Shown here piece after piece: positions 34,065 through 43,797 of a stretch of 64,000 nucleotides of DNA. This stretch comes from Actinokineospora pegani (GTDB lineage: Bacteria > Actinomycetota > Actinomycetes > Mycobacteriales > Pseudonocardiaceae): positions 1 through 64,000 of the forward strand of contig NZ_WHOL01000033.1 in NCBI RefSeq assembly GCF_009745975.1, given 5' to 3'. The position numbers and the translations under genes are program-made. Numbering within the stretch: position 1 is the stretch's first letter; the number at the start of each line of letters is the position of its first letter. Under the pieces are notes generated by a model. The model was not told where the DNA came from, did no database searches, and was given only the letters and a program-made list of their open reading frames with translations.

Positions 34065-34145
34065 AGGCCCTACCACCCCAGTTCACTTGCGAAGACGTCC
34101 GGTGATCACCCGAGGTTGCCCGTGCGCGGGAATTGGTCACCGAAT

Positions 34146-34214
34146 CCGTCCGTCGGGGCTCGGACAGCACCGTGCCCGCCCTCGCGGACGAGGACGGGCA
34201 CGGTGGACGGACGG
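34146..34214 (-). terminator. terminator after the acyl-CoA synthetase gene
   Basis: Nested inverted repeats: outer ccgtccgtc (34146-34154) / gacggacgg (34206-34214), inner accgtgcccg (34169-34178) / cgggcacggt (34195-34204). Immediately downstream of the minus-strand gene ending at 34216. Confidence 0.65.
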
Positions 34215-34215
34215 G

Positions 34216-36003
34216 TCAGCCGAGGTCGATCGTCTCGCGGGTCGGGGACGGCGCGTAGAGGTCGTCGATGTCGTGCGCGTACTTCTCCGCGATGGGCTTG
34301 CGGCGCAGCTTGAGGGTCGGGGTCAGCTCGTCGCCGCCCGGCTCCCAGACCGCGGACAGGATGCGGAAGCGCTTGACCTGCTCGATGCGCGAGAGCTTCG
34401 CGTTGCCCGCGCGGACCGCCGCGGCCACCAGGTCGCGGACGCCGTCGTGGGCGACGACCGCCGCGGGCGAGTCGGCGGTGCCGTGCTCGGCCGCCAGCGC
34501 GGCGGCCGCGTCGGCGTCGAGCACGATGAGCGCGCTCACGTAGGGCTTGTCGTCGCCGATCGCCACGACCTGGCCGATGACGGAGCTGGCGGCCTTGATC
34601 GAGTTCTCGATGTTGGTCGGCGACATGTTCTTGCCGGAGGAGCTGATGATCAGCTCCTTCTTGCGGTCGACGATGCTGACGAACCCGTCGTCGTCGATGG
34701 TGCCGATGTCGCCGGTGTGCACCCAGCCCTCGGCGTCGACCGTCTCGGCGGTGCGGGTGGGGTCGTTGCGGTAGCCGGTCATGACCGAGCCGCCGCGGAT
34801 GAGCAGTTCGCCGTCCTCGGCGAGGACGACCTCGGTGCCGTGCACGGCCCGGCCGACGCTGCCCAGCCGCAGGTGGCCCTCGCGGGTGGAGGTGCCCAGG
34901 CCCGCGGTCTCGGACATGCCCCAGATCTCGTAGATCTTGATGCCCAGGCCCCAGAAGTACTCCAGGGTCTCCAGCGGGATCGCGGCCGCGCCGGACGCGC
35001 ACAGCTTCGTCTCGTCCAGGCCGAGCTTCTCGCGCAGCTTGGCCAGGACCAGCTTGTCGGCCAGGCGGTGCCGCAGGGCCAGCGCGCCGGGGATGGGCTT
35101 GCCCTCGCGCAGCAGCGCGTTGTGCCGGGCGCCGACGCCGACCGCCCACGCCGCGATCTTGCGCTTGGCCGCGCTCGGCTCGGCCGCCAGCGCGGTGTCG
35201 ATGGCCAGCTTGAACTTCTGCCACACGCGCGGGACGGCGAAGAAGATCTGCGGGCGCGCGTCGGGCAGGGCGGCGGCGACCAGCTTGGGGTCCGCCACCG
35301 TCGTCACCACGACGCCGAACATGAGCGAGGCGTAGTGCGAGACGACCCGGTCGGCGATGTGCGCCGAGGGCAGGAACGACAGCGCCCGGTCGCCCGGCTT
35401 GAAGTCGTAGGCGTCCTCGACCGCCGCGCTGACCGCCAGCACGTTGGCGTGGGACAGCTCGACGCCCTTGGGCGGGCCGGTGGTGCCCGAGGTGTAGATG
35501 ATCGTGGCCAGGTCGCCCGGTTCGACCGCGCGCCAGGCGGCGTCGAAGTCGAAGTCCGGCGCGCCGCCCTCCTCGACCTCGGCCAGCGACAGCGTCCCCG
35601 CCACGCCCGGGTCGAGGCAGATCAGCCGGAGCTGCTCGCCGGACTCGCGCAGCGTGGGGACGAAGCCCTGCTCGGTGACGACGAAGGTGTTGCCCGCGTT
35701 GGCGAACACGTACGCCAACTGCTCGGCGGGGCTGGTGTTGTAGACCGAGAACGGCACCGCGCCCAGGTGCAGCGCGGCGGCGTCGACCAGGTGGAACTCC
35801 GGGCGGTTGGTCAGCATCAGGCCGACCGTGTCGCCCCGGCCGACGCCCAGCGCGGCGAGCCCGGCGGCGATCCGGCGCACCCGCCGGTCGTACTCGCGCC
35901 AGGTGATGGACACCGCGTCCCCGGGGGTGCGCAGGGCCACCAGGTACGGGTTGCGCTCGGCCGTGGACTGGAAGGCCTCGCAGAGGGTGAGGTGGCTGCT
36001 CAT
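34216..36003 (-). CDS. long-chain acyl-CoA synthetase, FadD15-like
   Basis: 595 residues, AMP-forming. Converts fatty acids to acyl-CoA with ATP and CoA. P-loop IIYTSGTTGPPKGVEL (about 168-183). YEIWGMSETAG is the A4/A5 motif. GWVHTGDIG is the adenylate motif. DRKKELIISSSGKNMSP is the hinge and A8 region. The catalytic Lys lies in LKLRRKPIAEKY near the C-terminus. Close in style to FadD15. ATG 36003 with GAGAGG upstream. It is separate from the exporter operon (own terminator). Confidence 0.93.
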   Translation of the reverse strand: MSSHLTLCEAFQSTAERNPYLVALRTPGDAVSITWREYDRRVRRIAAGLAALGVGRGDTVGLMLTNRPEFHLVDAAALHLGAVPFSVYNTSPAEQLAYVFANAGNTFVVTEQGFVPTLRESGEQLRLICLDPGVAGTLSLAEVEEGGAPDFDFDAAWRAVEPGDLATIIYTSGTTGPPKGVELSHANVLAVSAAVEDAYDFKPGDRALSFLPSAHIADRVVSHYASLMFGVVVTTVADPKLVAAALPDARPQIFFAVPRVWQKFKLAIDTALAAEPSAAKRKIAAWAVGVGARHNALLREGKPIPGALALRHRLADKLVLAKLREKLGLDETKLCASGAAAIPLETLEYFWGLGIKIYEIWGMSETAGLGTSTREGHLRLGSVGRAVHGTEVVLAEDGELLIRGGSVMTGYRNDPTRTAETVDAEGWVHTGDIGTIDDDGFVSIVDRKKELIISSSGKNMSPTNIENSIKAASSVIGQVVAIGDDKPYVSALIVLDADAAAALAAEHGTADSPAAVVAHDGVRDLVAAAVRAGNAKLSRIEQVKRFRILSAVWEPGGDELTPTLKLRRKPIAEKYAHDIDDLYAPSPTRETIDLG

Positions 36004-36126
36004 CGCACTGCCTCTCGGTTGTCGACGGGCGGGGTGTGTCCTGAGACACAGGGCGCTGATCGTAAGGACCGGTGGGACCGGCTGTCCACACCCGTTTTGC
36101 CCGGTTCCTCTCGGCGAACCGCCGGT

Positions 36127-38733
36127 TCAGCCCGCCCCGAGGCAGATGAACGGCCGCCGGTAGGGATCTTGGGCCACCGCCGCGGCGAGCGCGCGGGCGG
36201 GGGCGGCCCCGGCGGCGATCCGCCGGTGGTAGTCGACCATCGCCGTCGCCGCGGCGGTGTCGCCGACCCTGGTCGCGGCGGCGATGACCGTGCGCACGCC
36301 GCCCGCCAGCAGCGCCCCCGCGTAGCCCAGCGCCTCGTCGCCGGGGCGGATGTGGTTCATCGCCAGCTCGCAGGCGGCCAGCACGACCTGCCGGGGCGGT
36401 TGGCGCAGCCGGGCCAGCTCGTAGGCGAACAGCGGCCCGTCGGCCAGCTCCAGGCGGGAGAACAGGGCGTTGGTGGCCTCGTGCGCTCCGTGCGCGGCCA
36501 GGTGCGCCAGCTCCGCGCCGTCGAGGGCGGCGAGCACCTCGGCGACGGTGGCCTGGTCCTCGTCGAGCACCAGCGCCCCGGGGTAGGTCTCGAGCAGCGG
36601 CTGCCCCTCGGCCACCCGCCCGGTCAGCCCCGGCCCGCGGGCCAGCAGGGTGCGCCCCGGCCGGGGGCCCGCCAGCTCGGCGGTCAGCCACGCGGTCGCC
36701 GACGGGGCGACGACCACCGGCCGCCCGAGCAGCGAGGGCAGGCTCCCCCACGGCACCGCGTAGAGCCCGCCGGTCGGCACCACGACCAGCTCGCGCTCCC
36801 CGACGACGTCCAGCAGCGGCCGCACGACCTGCTCGTCGAGCTTGCCCGCGGTGCGCGCCGCCGAGCCCTTGACCACCTCGGTGATCGGCGGCGGCAGCGT
36901 GTCCGGCGCGAGCGCGTCCACGTCGGCGTGCAGCCGCTTGGCCAGCTCCACCGCCGCGGCGAACGACCCCAGCCGCAGCATCCGGCTGCGCGCCGCGGTG
37001 ACGACCACGGCGACCAGGTCGCCGTCGGAGGCGACCAGCGACACCAGCGCCCGGTCCCCCAGCGCCGCGGCGACGGCGGCGGCGTCGGCGACCGGCCGGG
37101 CGTCGCCCAGCTCGCCGGAGGCCCAGCCGTGCCGGGCGATCTCGCGCTCCAGCGCGGTGGTCTGCTTGTCCAGGTGCGCGGTGGAGCGGCCGGTGAGCCG
37201 CAACGACTGCGCGGCCCGGCGGACGTTGCGCGCCTCGGCGGCCTTCTCCGCGACCTCCGGCGGCATGGTCACCGGCAGCGGCTCGTAGCGGTAGACCTGG
37301 GCGCGGGTGCGCTCCAGCCAGCCGAACAGGGCGCGCGGGTCGGGCCGCCGCCCGCGCAGCACCTGGCGCACGGCCAGCTCGCCGAGCTCCTGCCCGTGCA
37401 CGGCCGTGCCGCAGACCAGCTCGATGCCGCCCATCCGGTCGCGGGCCCGGCCCAGCTCGTCGAGCCCGGCGCGGGCCTGGCGCAGCGCGGCCCCGGGGTC
37501 GCCGGAGCGCACGGCCAGCTCGGCCCGGCACAGCCGCAGCAGCATCCGGTGGTCGATCGGCGTGGTGGCGCGGAAGCGCGGCACCTGGGCGAGCAGTTCC
37601 CTTGCCGCGCCGAGGTTCCCGCGCCGCACCTGCAACCGGGTCGCCAGCAGCAGCGCGAGCGCCTGCTCGTCGTCGAGCCGCAGCCCGCGCAGGTCCTCGG
37701 CGAGCCGCACCGCCCGCCCGACCAAGCCGCGCGGCACCCCCGTCCCGTGCTTGACCGCGGCGTCGACCTGGGCGCGCACGGCGGACAGGCGGGCGATCGT
37801 GGCCCACCGCCCGTTGCCCCGCCGGGTGAAGGCGGTGTGCGCGGCCAACGCCCGCTTGCGCGCGAAACCCTGGTCCCCCAACAGGAGCGCGGCGGCGGCC
37901 CGGGTCACCTCGGCCTCGGCGACGTCCTGCCCACCGCGCTGCTTGCGCAATTCCGGCAACGCCTCGTCGAGCCCCCGCGCGGCCTCGTCGGCGAGCCCGG
38001 CGGCCAGCAGCGCGCGCGCCTGGTCGATGCGGATCACGGGCAGCAGCGTGGGGGCGCGGTCCCGGCAGATGCGCGCGGACTCCTCGTAGGCCGACAGCGC
38101 GGTGGGCATGTCGCCCGCCATGAACGCGACGTAGCCCAGGTTGTGCCTGGCCTTGATGGCGATCGTCGGATCGGCCTCGTGCCGCTCGGCCACCTCGATG
38201 CACCGCCGGGCCTCGGCGATCGCGTCGTCCGGCCGGGCGCGCAGGATGTGCCCGAGGCTGCTGTTGAGGTAGGTGATCGCCAACAGCCCCGGATCCCCCA
38301 CCCCCTCGGCGAGATCAGCCTCCAACTCCTCGGCGATCGGCCCCAGCGCCCGCACGCCCTCCTCCGGCCTGCCCACCCGGATCAGCAGGAACCCCCGCTG
38401 CTCCTGCGACAACAACCGCATCCGCTTGCGCACGACAGCGTCCGCGATCTCCCCCACGAGCCCATCGGCGCTGTCGAGCCTGCCCAGCCCCCGCTCGATC
38501 TCCCCCGCCTCGATGTCGGCGTAGGAGGCGGTGATCAACACGTGCACCCGCACCGGGATCAACTCCTGGTGCCCCGGCTCCTCAGCCCCATCGAGCACCG
38601 CCAGCGCCTGATCCACCAACGCCCGCGACTTGGCGAACTCGTAGTCGTAGACGGCCTTGCTGGCCCGCTCCCGCAGCCCCGACGCCCGGCGCAGCACTCG
38701 CCCGCGCGCGTGGGACTGCGAGCCACCGGCCAT
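36127..38733 (-). CDS. TPR-CHAT (caspase-like) protein
   Basis: 868 residues. The N-terminal two-thirds is alpha-helical with TPR-like repeats (about 20-440; for example AIKARHNLGYVAFMAGDMPTALSAYEES). The C-terminal third is a CHAT peptidase domain (about 600-868) with the catalytic His H748 (LAHLAAHGAHE) and Cys C788 (VVLAACELAMN), both intact. CHAT proteases are caspase relatives and often act in bacterial conflict or regulated-death systems with other effectors. Upstream on the same strand, 672 bp away, is a cytosolic subtilase. There is no signal peptide, so it acts in the cytosol. Target unknown. Confidence 0.88.
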   Translation of the reverse strand: MAGGSQSHARGRVLRRASGLRERASKAVYDYEFAKSRALVDQALAVLDGAEEPGHQELIPVRVHVLITASYADIEAGEIERGLGRLDSADGLVGEIADAVVRKRMRLLSQEQRGFLLIRVGRPEEGVRALGPIAEELEADLAEGVGDPGLLAITYLNSSLGHILRARPDDAIAEARRCIEVAERHEADPTIAIKARHNLGYVAFMAGDMPTALSAYEESARICRDRAPTLLPVIRIDQARALLAAGLADEAARGLDEALPELRKQRGGQDVAEAEVTRAAAALLLGDQGFARKRALAAHTAFTRRGNGRWATIARLSAVRAQVDAAVKHGTGVPRGLVGRAVRLAEDLRGLRLDDEQALALLLATRLQVRRGNLGAARELLAQVPRFRATTPIDHRMLLRLCRAELAVRSGDPGAALRQARAGLDELGRARDRMGGIELVCGTAVHGQELGELAVRQVLRGRRPDPRALFGWLERTRAQVYRYEPLPVTMPPEVAEKAAEARNVRRAAQSLRLTGRSTAHLDKQTTALEREIARHGWASGELGDARPVADAAAVAAALGDRALVSLVASDGDLVAVVVTAARSRMLRLGSFAAAVELAKRLHADVDALAPDTLPPPITEVVKGSAARTAGKLDEQVVRPLLDVVGERELVVVPTGGLYAVPWGSLPSLLGRPVVVAPSATAWLTAELAGPRPGRTLLARGPGLTGRVAEGQPLLETYPGALVLDEDQATVAEVLAALDGAELAHLAAHGAHEATNALFSRLELADGPLFAYELARLRQPPRQVVLAACELAMNHIRPGDEALGYAGALLAGGVRTVIAAATRVGDTAAATAMVDYHRRIAAGAAPARALAAAVAQDPYRRPFICLGAG

Positions 38734-38893
38734 GGCACCAGACCCTACTGCCCCCGCCCCGGACCTGATCAGCCCCTCGAACCGGACCCCAGCCCCTCAA
38801 CCCCCGACAACCCGCACCGACCACCCCGCCGACCCCACCGGCCTGAACCACACCCGACCCCACTGACCCGCGCGATGCCGAACCCCGCCCCCT

Positions 38894-38998
38894 CGCGCGA
38901 CACCAAACCCCACCACACCACCGGGGGCGGCCCTCAGCCCATTCTACCGGCCTCACCCGATCCATACCCCAAAGTCGATCATGCCTGTGGACAACTCC
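38894..38998. repeat. dispersed repeat P, copy 2, with DnaA-box-like 9-mer
   Basis: Second copy of 26397-26501 with one mismatch in the first 66 bp and an identical 27-bp end. Minus-strand TTGTCCACA at 38986-38994. Confidence 0.8.
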
Positions 38999-39234
38999 GA
39001 AACAGCCCGCCAAGTCATGCCCAGGAAACGGCCCTGCGGGCAAACGAAGACCAGGAATCCCGGCCACGCACCACCAGGGATCTCAGCGGCACGAACAAAG
39101 CCGACACCGAATCAATCCGAGAAAACCGCTCGCAAACACTTCACAACAAGCCGCGGGACCCATCCGAACCGACCGTGTTCACGACCACCCCAACACCCCG
39201 AAACAGTGCGACACCAGACCCGGGCGCTGCCGCC

Positions 39235-39332
39235 CCACCACACCCGCCCAACCAGGCAAAACACTAAGTGAGCGGCATCGACCACTCGGGCGGCCCCCAG
39301 CCCAACCCGAAGCCGATCATGCCTGTCGACAA
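39235..39332. repeat. dispersed repeat Q, copy 2
   Basis: Second copy of 26763-26888 (ccaccacacccgcccaacca, then aaaacactaagt). The 9-mer at 39324-39332 reads TTGTCGACA on the minus strand, one base off the DnaA-box consensus. Confidence 0.7.
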
Positions 39333-39405
39333 CTCGAAACAGTCCCCGGCCCGCCCGCGGGACCGGCTGCACACCCGCGAGCGCGCCAGGGAACCACAGC
39401 CCGTC

Positions 39406-41082
39406 TCAGTCGGTGAGCCAGCCCAGGCCGCGTAGCTGGTCGTCCGTGGCGCAGAGGGCGCCACTGGCGCGGGAGCAGCGGTCGCCGGGGCAGGGGGCGT
39501 CGGGGCGGCGGGCGAGGTTGTCGGCGATCATGCCCGCGACGACGGGGGTGGCGAAGGAGGTGCCCGCCCAGACGGCGAAGCCGGTGGTGAGGTCGTCGGG
39601 GTCGGGGGCCGAGCGGGGCATCCTGGGGTTGCCGTCGCCGGGGGTGGTGAGGGCGGCTCCCTCGGGGCCCTGCCAGAGGGGGACGGTCGAGACCACGGCG
39701 TTGCCGGGGGCCCAGCGGGTCACCCAGTCGCCCTCGTTGGAGAAGGCGGCGACGGTGCGGCCGGAGGCGTTGAGGGCGCCGACGGCGACCAGCAGGGGGT
39801 TGGCCGTGTTGGAGCCGTCGTGGTTGAGCGCCAGCGCCGCGGGGACGAACGGGCGGGTGGTGGCGTCGTTGCCCGCCGCCGCGACGACGAGCACGCCCAG
39901 GTCGGTCAGCTTGCGGACGGCCTCGGTCAGCAGCAGCCCGGTCTGCTGGTCGGTCTGCTCCGGGTAGAAGCCCAGCGACAGCGACACCACGTCGACCAAC
40001 CGCTCGGGGATGTCGTTGTCCAGCGCGTCCTGCACCCGCTTGCGCAGCCACTCCAGCGCCAGCAGGACGGAGGCGTCGGTGGTGATGCCGTCGGTGTGCA
40101 GCACGCGCAGCGACAGGATGCGCGCGTCCGGGCAGTTCTGGTGCACCAGGCCCGCGACGAACGTGCCGTGCCCGGAGTGCGAGTCGGTGACCCCGAGCAG
40201 TTGCTGCAGGACGTCGCGCTCCTCGGCTGGCGAGCACAGCGGCGGCATCGTCCCGCCGTTGGCGTCGGTCATGGTGCGCTCCAGGTCGCCCAGCAGTTCC
40301 TGGAACTCGGTCGAGACCTCGACCACCGGGTCGTCGGCGACCTCGCCGACGGGCAGCCACGGGTGCTCGCCGATGCCGGTGTCCAGCACCGCCACCACCG
40401 GCCGCCGCCCGCAGGCCAGGTCGGCCGGGTCGGTGACGCGGTGCGGCCGGGGCAGGAAGACCCGGACCGGGTTGCGCGCGCCGGTCGCCAGCGCGACCCC
40501 GCCCCCCACCCCGGACCCGAACGGGACGCCGGAGCCGAACGGCACCCCCGAGCCGAAGGGGACACCGCTGCCGAAGGGCGCGCCCTCGAGCTGGACAGCC
40601 GCCGCGTGCGAGATGTGCTCCAACCCGATCCCCGCCAACTCCTCGTCGGTGAACTTGCGCCGCAGCTTGACCAGGACCGCCCACGGGTCCGGGCTCTCGT
40701 CGGCCAGCGAGTCCTCGTGGCAGCGCACCAGCACGGGCACGCCGAAGCCGGGGTCGAACCCGGCCTCGGCCCCGGCCCACCTCGGCGTCGTGGGCAGGCG
40801 GACGACCAGTTCCGCGCCGAGCGGGGCGACCGCCTGGTTGAACCGCCTGATCAGCTCCGGGTCGCGGGCCACCCGCAGCGGCACCATGAGGGTGTCGCAG
40901 CGGTAGGCGGTCGGGTCCGGCCTGCGGTGGTCGCGTCCGGGCAACGCGCGCGCCGGGTCGAGGTAGCGGGCTCTGTGGCGCACGAGGACAGCGGGCGCGA
41001 GGCCCACCACCTGTGACAGCCCGGTCACCTCGCCGCTCGCGGACTCGGCGATCTCGTTGTCGTTCAGCCCCACAGTCGTCAT
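39406..41082 (-). CDS. cytosolic subtilisin-like (S8) serine protease
   Basis: 558 residues from ATG 41082; upstream in-frame starts would add up to 19 residues. Subtilase triad D234 (VVAVLDTGIG), H305 (SGHGTFVAG) and S509 (GTSFATPVVAG), with the oxyanion N405 (AAAGND). It has no signal peptide and no obvious I9 propeptide. The first ~165 residues are a separate non-catalytic domain. A linker at 169-192 is four perfect copies of PFGSGV. The lack of an export signal makes it an intracellular protease. It lies upstream of the TPR-CHAT gene on the same strand, so the two proteases may form a cascade. Confidence 0.9.
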   Translation of the reverse strand: MTTVGLNDNEIAESASGEVTGLSQVVGLAPAVLVRHRARYLDPARALPGRDHRRPDPTAYRCDTLMVPLRVARDPELIRRFNQAVAPLGAELVVRLPTTPRWAGAEAGFDPGFGVPVLVRCHEDSLADESPDPWAVLVKLRRKFTDEELAGIGLEHISHAAAVQLEGAPFGSGVPFGSGVPFGSGVPFGSGVGGGVALATGARNPVRVFLPRPHRVTDPADLACGRRPVVAVLDTGIGEHPWLPVGEVADDPVVEVSTEFQELLGDLERTMTDANGGTMPPLCSPAEERDVLQQLLGVTDSHSGHGTFVAGLVHQNCPDARILSLRVLHTDGITTDASVLLALEWLRKRVQDALDNDIPERLVDVVSLSLGFYPEQTDQQTGLLLTEAVRKLTDLGVLVVAAAGNDATTRPFVPAALALNHDGSNTANPLLVAVGALNASGRTVAAFSNEGDWVTRWAPGNAVVSTVPLWQGPEGAALTTPGDGNPRMPRSAPDPDDLTTGFAVWAGTSFATPVVAGMIADNLARRPDAPCPGDRCSRASGALCATDDQLRGLGWLTD

Positions 41083-41435
41083 GTCCTGCCACCCCGGTCG
41101 CATGGGTTGTCGGTCACAACCGGTGCCCGGTTCCGGCACCGTTCGCTCTGGTCCTGCTCATCCGTAGTAGAGCAGGGCCCACGTCGCCAGATACGTCGAT
41201 CCGACAACTGCCTGCGTAACGGGTGACGAGCGCTGTGATTCGGCCATCAGGGGGATGACTGAACGTGAACCGCGCCGTCACCCCCTCACTCGGACAGACC
41301 AGTGCGGCCCGACGTGCGGTTTCGTCCACAGCGCCGTCCGCGTGGCCGCAAAACGCCGTCACGCGGCGAAGTCGGGCATCTCCCGGCGTTGCTCCGAACG
41401 GGGTCACCCGGCGTGTGGCGGGATCTGGTGTCGCG
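41083..41435. other. non-coding stretch between S8 protease and mnmA
   Basis: 353 bp. It holds the promoter region of the protease gene. A 97-codon minus-strand frame (41114-41407) has unusually low third-position GC for this genome and I do not accept it. No repeat or hairpin of note seen. Confidence 0.5.
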
Positions 41436-42524
41436 CTAGGCGGTCGCGGAGATCATCCCGGAGCCGAGCACGACGTCGCCCGCCGGATCGGGGCGGTAGA
41501 GGACCACCGCTTGGCCTGGGGCCACGCCGGTCAGTTCGCCCTCGGGGCGCACGACCAGGTTGCCGCCCACCACGTCCGCCACCGCAGGGGCGGTCCCGCC
41601 GTGGGCGCGGACCTGGGCGACGCACTGGACGCCGGAGGACAGGGGGACGCCCGAGGGCCAGACGGGGCGGTTGGCGGTGATCTCGCGAACGGCCAGGCGG
41701 TCGCGGGGGCCGACGCGGACGGTGCCGGAGACGGGTTCCAGGGACAGGACGTAGCGGGGGCGGCCGTCGGGGGCGGGGGCGTCGATGCCGAGGCCGTGGC
41801 GCTGGCCGACGGTGAAGCCGTGGACGCCCGCGTGGACGCCCAGGACGGTGCCGGTGGTGTCGTCGACGAGGTGGCCGGGGCGGTCGCCGAGCTTGGCGGT
41901 GAGGAAGCCGCGGGTGTCGCCGTCGGGGATGAAGCAGATGTCGTAGCTGTCGGGCTTCTCGGCGACGGCCAGGCCGCGGGTCTGGGCCTCGGCGCGGACG
42001 GCCGACTTCACCGAGTCGCCGAGGGGGAACAGGGCGTGCGCGAGCTGGTCGGGGGTCAGCGAGGCCAGGACGTAGGACTGGTCCTTGTCCAGGTCGACGG
42101 CGCGGCGCAGCTCCGGGCGGCCGTCCACCTGGGCCAGTCGGGCGTAGTGGCCGGTGCACACCGCGTCGAAGCCGAGGGCGATGGCCTTGTCCAGCAGGGC
42201 CTCGAACTTGATGCGCTCGTTGCACTTGAGGCACGGGTTGGGGGTGCGGCCCGCGGCGTACTCGGCGACGAAGTCCTCGACGACGTCCTCGGTGAACCGC
42301 TCGGCGAAGTCCCAGACGTAGAACGGGATGCCCAGCAGGTCGGCCACCCGCCGGGCGTCGTGGGCGTCCTCGACGGTGCAGCAGCCGCGCGAGCCGGTGC
42401 GCAGCGTGCCCGGCTTGGCCGACAGCGCCAGGTGCACCCCGGTCACCTCGTGGCCCGCCTCGACGGCCCTGGCGGCGGCCACCGCCGAGTCGACCCCACC
42501 GCTCATCGCGGCCAGCACGCGCAC
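41436..42524 (-). CDS. mnmA: tRNA-specific 2-thiouridylase
   Basis: Thiolates U34 of Lys, Glu and Gln tRNAs, taking sulfur from a cysteine desulfurase. It has 362 residues. PP-loop SGGVDS at 8-13. Catalytic cysteines C98 (NPCLKCN) and C197 (YDICFI). The GTG start is 1 nt after the desulfurase stop, so the two are translated together, which fits sulfur relay from one to the other. Confidence 0.96.
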   Translation of the reverse strand: MRVLAAMSGGVDSAVAAARAVEAGHEVTGVHLALSAKPGTLRTGSRGCCTVEDAHDARRVADLLGIPFYVWDFAERFTEDVVEDFVAEYAAGRTPNPCLKCNERIKFEALLDKAIALGFDAVCTGHYARLAQVDGRPELRRAVDLDKDQSYVLASLTPDQLAHALFPLGDSVKSAVRAEAQTRGLAVAEKPDSYDICFIPDGDTRGFLTAKLGDRPGHLVDDTTGTVLGVHAGVHGFTVGQRHGLGIDAPAPDGRPRYVLSLEPVSGTVRVGPRDRLAVREITANRPVWPSGVPLSSGVQCVAQVRAHGGTAPAVADVVGGNLVVRPEGELTGVAPGQAVVLYRPDPAGDVVLGSGMISATA

Positions 42525-42525
42525 C

Positions 42526-43749
42526 TCACACCTCCAGCGACTTGGCGGCCCGGCGGCGCAAGCCCGCCAGCCCCGCGTTCCTGGCCCGCTCGACGACCGG
42601 GCCGATGGCCGAGGCCAGCGCCCGCACGTCGGCGACCGTGGACGTGTGACCCAGGGAGAAGCGCAGCGACCCGCGGGCGACCGGGGCCTCGGCGCCCATC
42701 GCCAGCAGCACGTGGCTGGGCCGGGCCACCCCGGCGGTGCAGGCCGAGCCGGTAGAGCACTCGACGCCCCTGGCGTCGAGCAGCATGAGCAGGCTGTCGC
42801 CCTCGCAGCCCGCGAAGCTGAAGTGCGCGTTGCCGGGCAGCCGGGACGGTCCGCCGTCCATGGTGGAGCCGCCGGGGTCGCCGTTGAGCACGGCGTCGGG
42901 CACCGCGGCCCGCACCTCGGCGACGAGCTCGTCGCGCAGCGCGGCCAGCCGGGCCGAGCGCTCGACGCGCTGGTCGACGGCGACCGCCACCGCGGCGGCC
43001 ATCGCCACGATCGAGGGCACCGCCAGCGTGCCGGACCGCACGTCGCGCTCCTGCCCGCCGCCGTGCGCCACGGGCGTGCACGCCACGTCGCGGGCCAGCA
43101 GCAGCACCCCGACGCCGTAGGGGCCGCCGAGCTTGTGCGCGCTGACCGACAGGGCCGCGGCGCCGGATGCGGCGAATTCCACCGGCAGCGCCCCGACGGC
43201 CTGCACGGCGTCGGTGTGCAGCGGCACGCCGTGGGCGGCGCAGACCTCGGCCAGCTCGCGGACCGGGTTGACCGTGCCGACCTCGTTGTTCGCCCACATC
43301 ACGCTGACCAGGGCGACCCGGTCGGGGGCCTCGGCGATGGCCGCGCGCAGCGTGTCGGCGTGCACCCGGCCGAACGCGTCGACCTCCAGGAGGCAGACCT
43401 CGGCGCCCTCGTGCTCGGCCAGCCACTCGGCGGTGTCGAGCACGGCGTGGTGCTCGACCGACGACACCAGCAGCCGGTTCCGCCGCGGGTCCTGCGCCCG
43501 CCGCGCCCAGTAGATCCCCTTGACGGCGAGGTTGTCGCTCTCGGTGCCGCCGGAGGTGAACAGCACCTCGGACGGTCGGGCGCCGAGCGCGCCCGCGATG
43601 GTCTCGCGCGCCTCCTCGACGGCGCGCCGGGCGCGCCTGCCGGAGGAGTGCAGCGAGGAGGCGTTGCCCAGTCCGGTCAGCGCCGAGGTCAGAGCGACCG
43701 CCGCCTCGGGGAGGATCGGCGTCGTCGCTGCGTGGTCGAGGTAGGTCAT
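42526..43749 (-). CDS. cysteine desulfurase, IscS/NifS family
   Basis: 407 residues, PLP enzyme that takes sulfur from cysteine. PLP Lys K206 ([10 protein letters not shown]). Active-site Cys C337 in the loop [11 protein letters not shown] (class I, IscS-type). N-terminal YLDHAATT. It supplies MnmA, with which it is co-transcribed, and possibly Fe-S assembly; no iscU or isc cluster genes are nearby. M. tuberculosis has the same pair (iscS, trmU). Confidence 0.95.
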   Translation of the reverse strand: MTYLDHAATTPILPEAAVALTSALTGLGNASSLHSSGRRARRAVEEARETIAGALGARPSEVLFTSGGTESDNLAVKGIYWARRAQDPRRNRLLVSSVEHHAVLDTAEWLAEHEGAEVCLLEVDAFGRVHADTLRAAIAEAPDRVALVSVMWANNEVGTVNPVRELAEVCAAHGVPLHTDAVQAVGALPVEFAASGAAALSVSAHKLGGPYGVGVLLLARDVACTPVAHGGGQERDVRSGTLAVPSIVAMAAAVAVAVDQRVERSARLAALRDELVAEVRAAVPDAVLNGDPGGSTMDGGPSRLPGNAHFSFAGCEGDSLLMLLDARGVECSTGSACTAGVARPSHVLLAMGAEAPVARGSLRFSLGHTSTVADVRALASAIGPVVERARNAGLAGLRRRAAKSLEV

Positions 43750-43797
43750 CGCGCCTCCAGGGTAGACCGCGATTCGGCGGCGGCGGAACGAGCCACC

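Larger units (their letters stand above)
38734..39405. other. non-coding stretch with repeats P2 and Q2
   Basis: 672 bp between the protease genes. It has the same architecture as 26397-26888: repeat P, ~240 bp of unrelated sequence, repeat Q, in the same orientation. I accept no coding frame in it. Confidence 0.7.

Noticed and set aside
34087-39267. Very long plus-strand open frame (1726 codons) across the acyl-CoA synthetase and CHAT genes, and an equally long minus-strand frame at 34106-38203
   Set aside because: Both are antisense or frame-shifted shadows of real genes in GC-rich DNA. Their translations are Arg/Gly/Ala-rich with no recognisable domain, while the genes beneath have clear catalytic motifs.
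26397-39332. Replication origin, suggested by the DnaA-box-like 9-mers
   Set aside because: There is no dnaA, dnaN, rpmH or dense box cluster here; only one 9-mer per repeat module. At most these are outlying DnaA sites.
41114-41407. 97-codon minus-strand frame upstream of the subtilase
   Set aside because: Third-position GC is far below the genome norm, there is no ribosome-binding site, and it overlaps the possible 5' extension of the subtilase gene.
42526-43749. Full isc/suf iron-sulfur assembly cluster around the cysteine desulfurase
   Set aside because: No scaffold or ferredoxin genes are adjacent; the direct partner is mnmA, so tRNA thiolation is the main supported role.
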